DNA of 64,000 nt from Phascolomyces articulosus (Eukaryota; Mucoromycota; Mucoromycetes; Mucorales; Lichtheimiaceae), in the NCBI GenBank assembly GCA_025677815.1, contig JAIXMP010000010.1, forward strand, positions 124,001 through 188,000, written 5' to 3'. Shown here piece after piece: positions 63,948 through 64,000 of the stretch (positions are counted from its first letter, which is position 1; the number at the start of each line of letters is the position of its first letter). Under the pieces are notes generated by a model. That model saw nothing but the letters and a program-made list of their open reading frames with translations. It searched no databases and had not been told where the DNA came from. The translations under genes and the position numbers were made by a program.

Positions 63948-64000
63948 TGATTTTTGTTTTATAATAATCCTTCTCCCACTCATACACAGACCACCACATG

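Overview
The window looks like nuclear DNA of a filamentous fungus, most likely a mucoralean (Mucoromycota). Genes are split by short GT-AG introns (mostly 50-120 nt), the spacers are very AT-rich with long T and A tracts, and the encoded proteins are typical eukaryotic housekeeping and trafficking factors with Asn/Ser/Thr-rich disordered tails. The order-level assignment is inference from gene style; no rRNA or other marker is present.

Layout. 1-165: edge-truncated minus-strand gene start. 1.6-4.4 kb: SNX4/Atg24 sorting nexin. 7.9-9.2 kb: single-pass membrane protein with a LEA-2-like ectodomain. 11.0-12.4 kb: alpha/beta hydrolase-like protein. 12.7-14.3 kb: alpha-arrestin with PY motifs. 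14.8-16.5 kb: alpha/beta hydrolase ending in the peroxisomal signal AKL. 17.1-17.9 kb (minus): RRM-RS splicing protein, divergent from ZNHIT2 at 18.1-19.4 kb. 19.7-20.2 kb (minus): small secreted protein. 24.8-27.3 kb: Tribbles-like pseudokinase candidate. 28.9-32.3 kb: VPS51. 33.1-35.7 kb: BAR-SH3 protein with a Cys/His tail. 36.1-37.4 kb (minus): disordered protein. 39.2-40.9 kb: RPC40/AC40, convergent with a type I DAHP synthase (minus, 41.2-42.5 kb), which is divergent from an MTQ2/HEMK2 methyltransferase (42.9-44.1 kb). 54.4-57.3 kb: GFA1. 60.2-63.9 kb: ATG13.

The accessory part is 45.1-51.8 kb: a 6.66-kb element bounded by ~0.7-kb near-identical terminal inverted repeats. Each repeat carries the same outward-reading 89-codon ORF. 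Inside are a decayed PD-(D/E)XK nuclease-like gene, an unrecognised two-exon coding remnant, and a 5'-truncated LINE whose exact 15-bp target-site duplication proves a nested insertion.

Functional themes: membrane traffic and autophagy (SNX4, ATG13, VPS51, BAR-SH3, arrestin), RNA processing (RRM-RS, ZNHIT2), transcription and translation (RPC40, MTQ2), and central metabolism (aromatic amino acids, hexosamine for chitin). Exon joins were made by hand from splice consensus and reading-frame continuity; frame-consistent joins are given inside each entry. All similarity statements come from recognising family motifs by eye, not from database searches.
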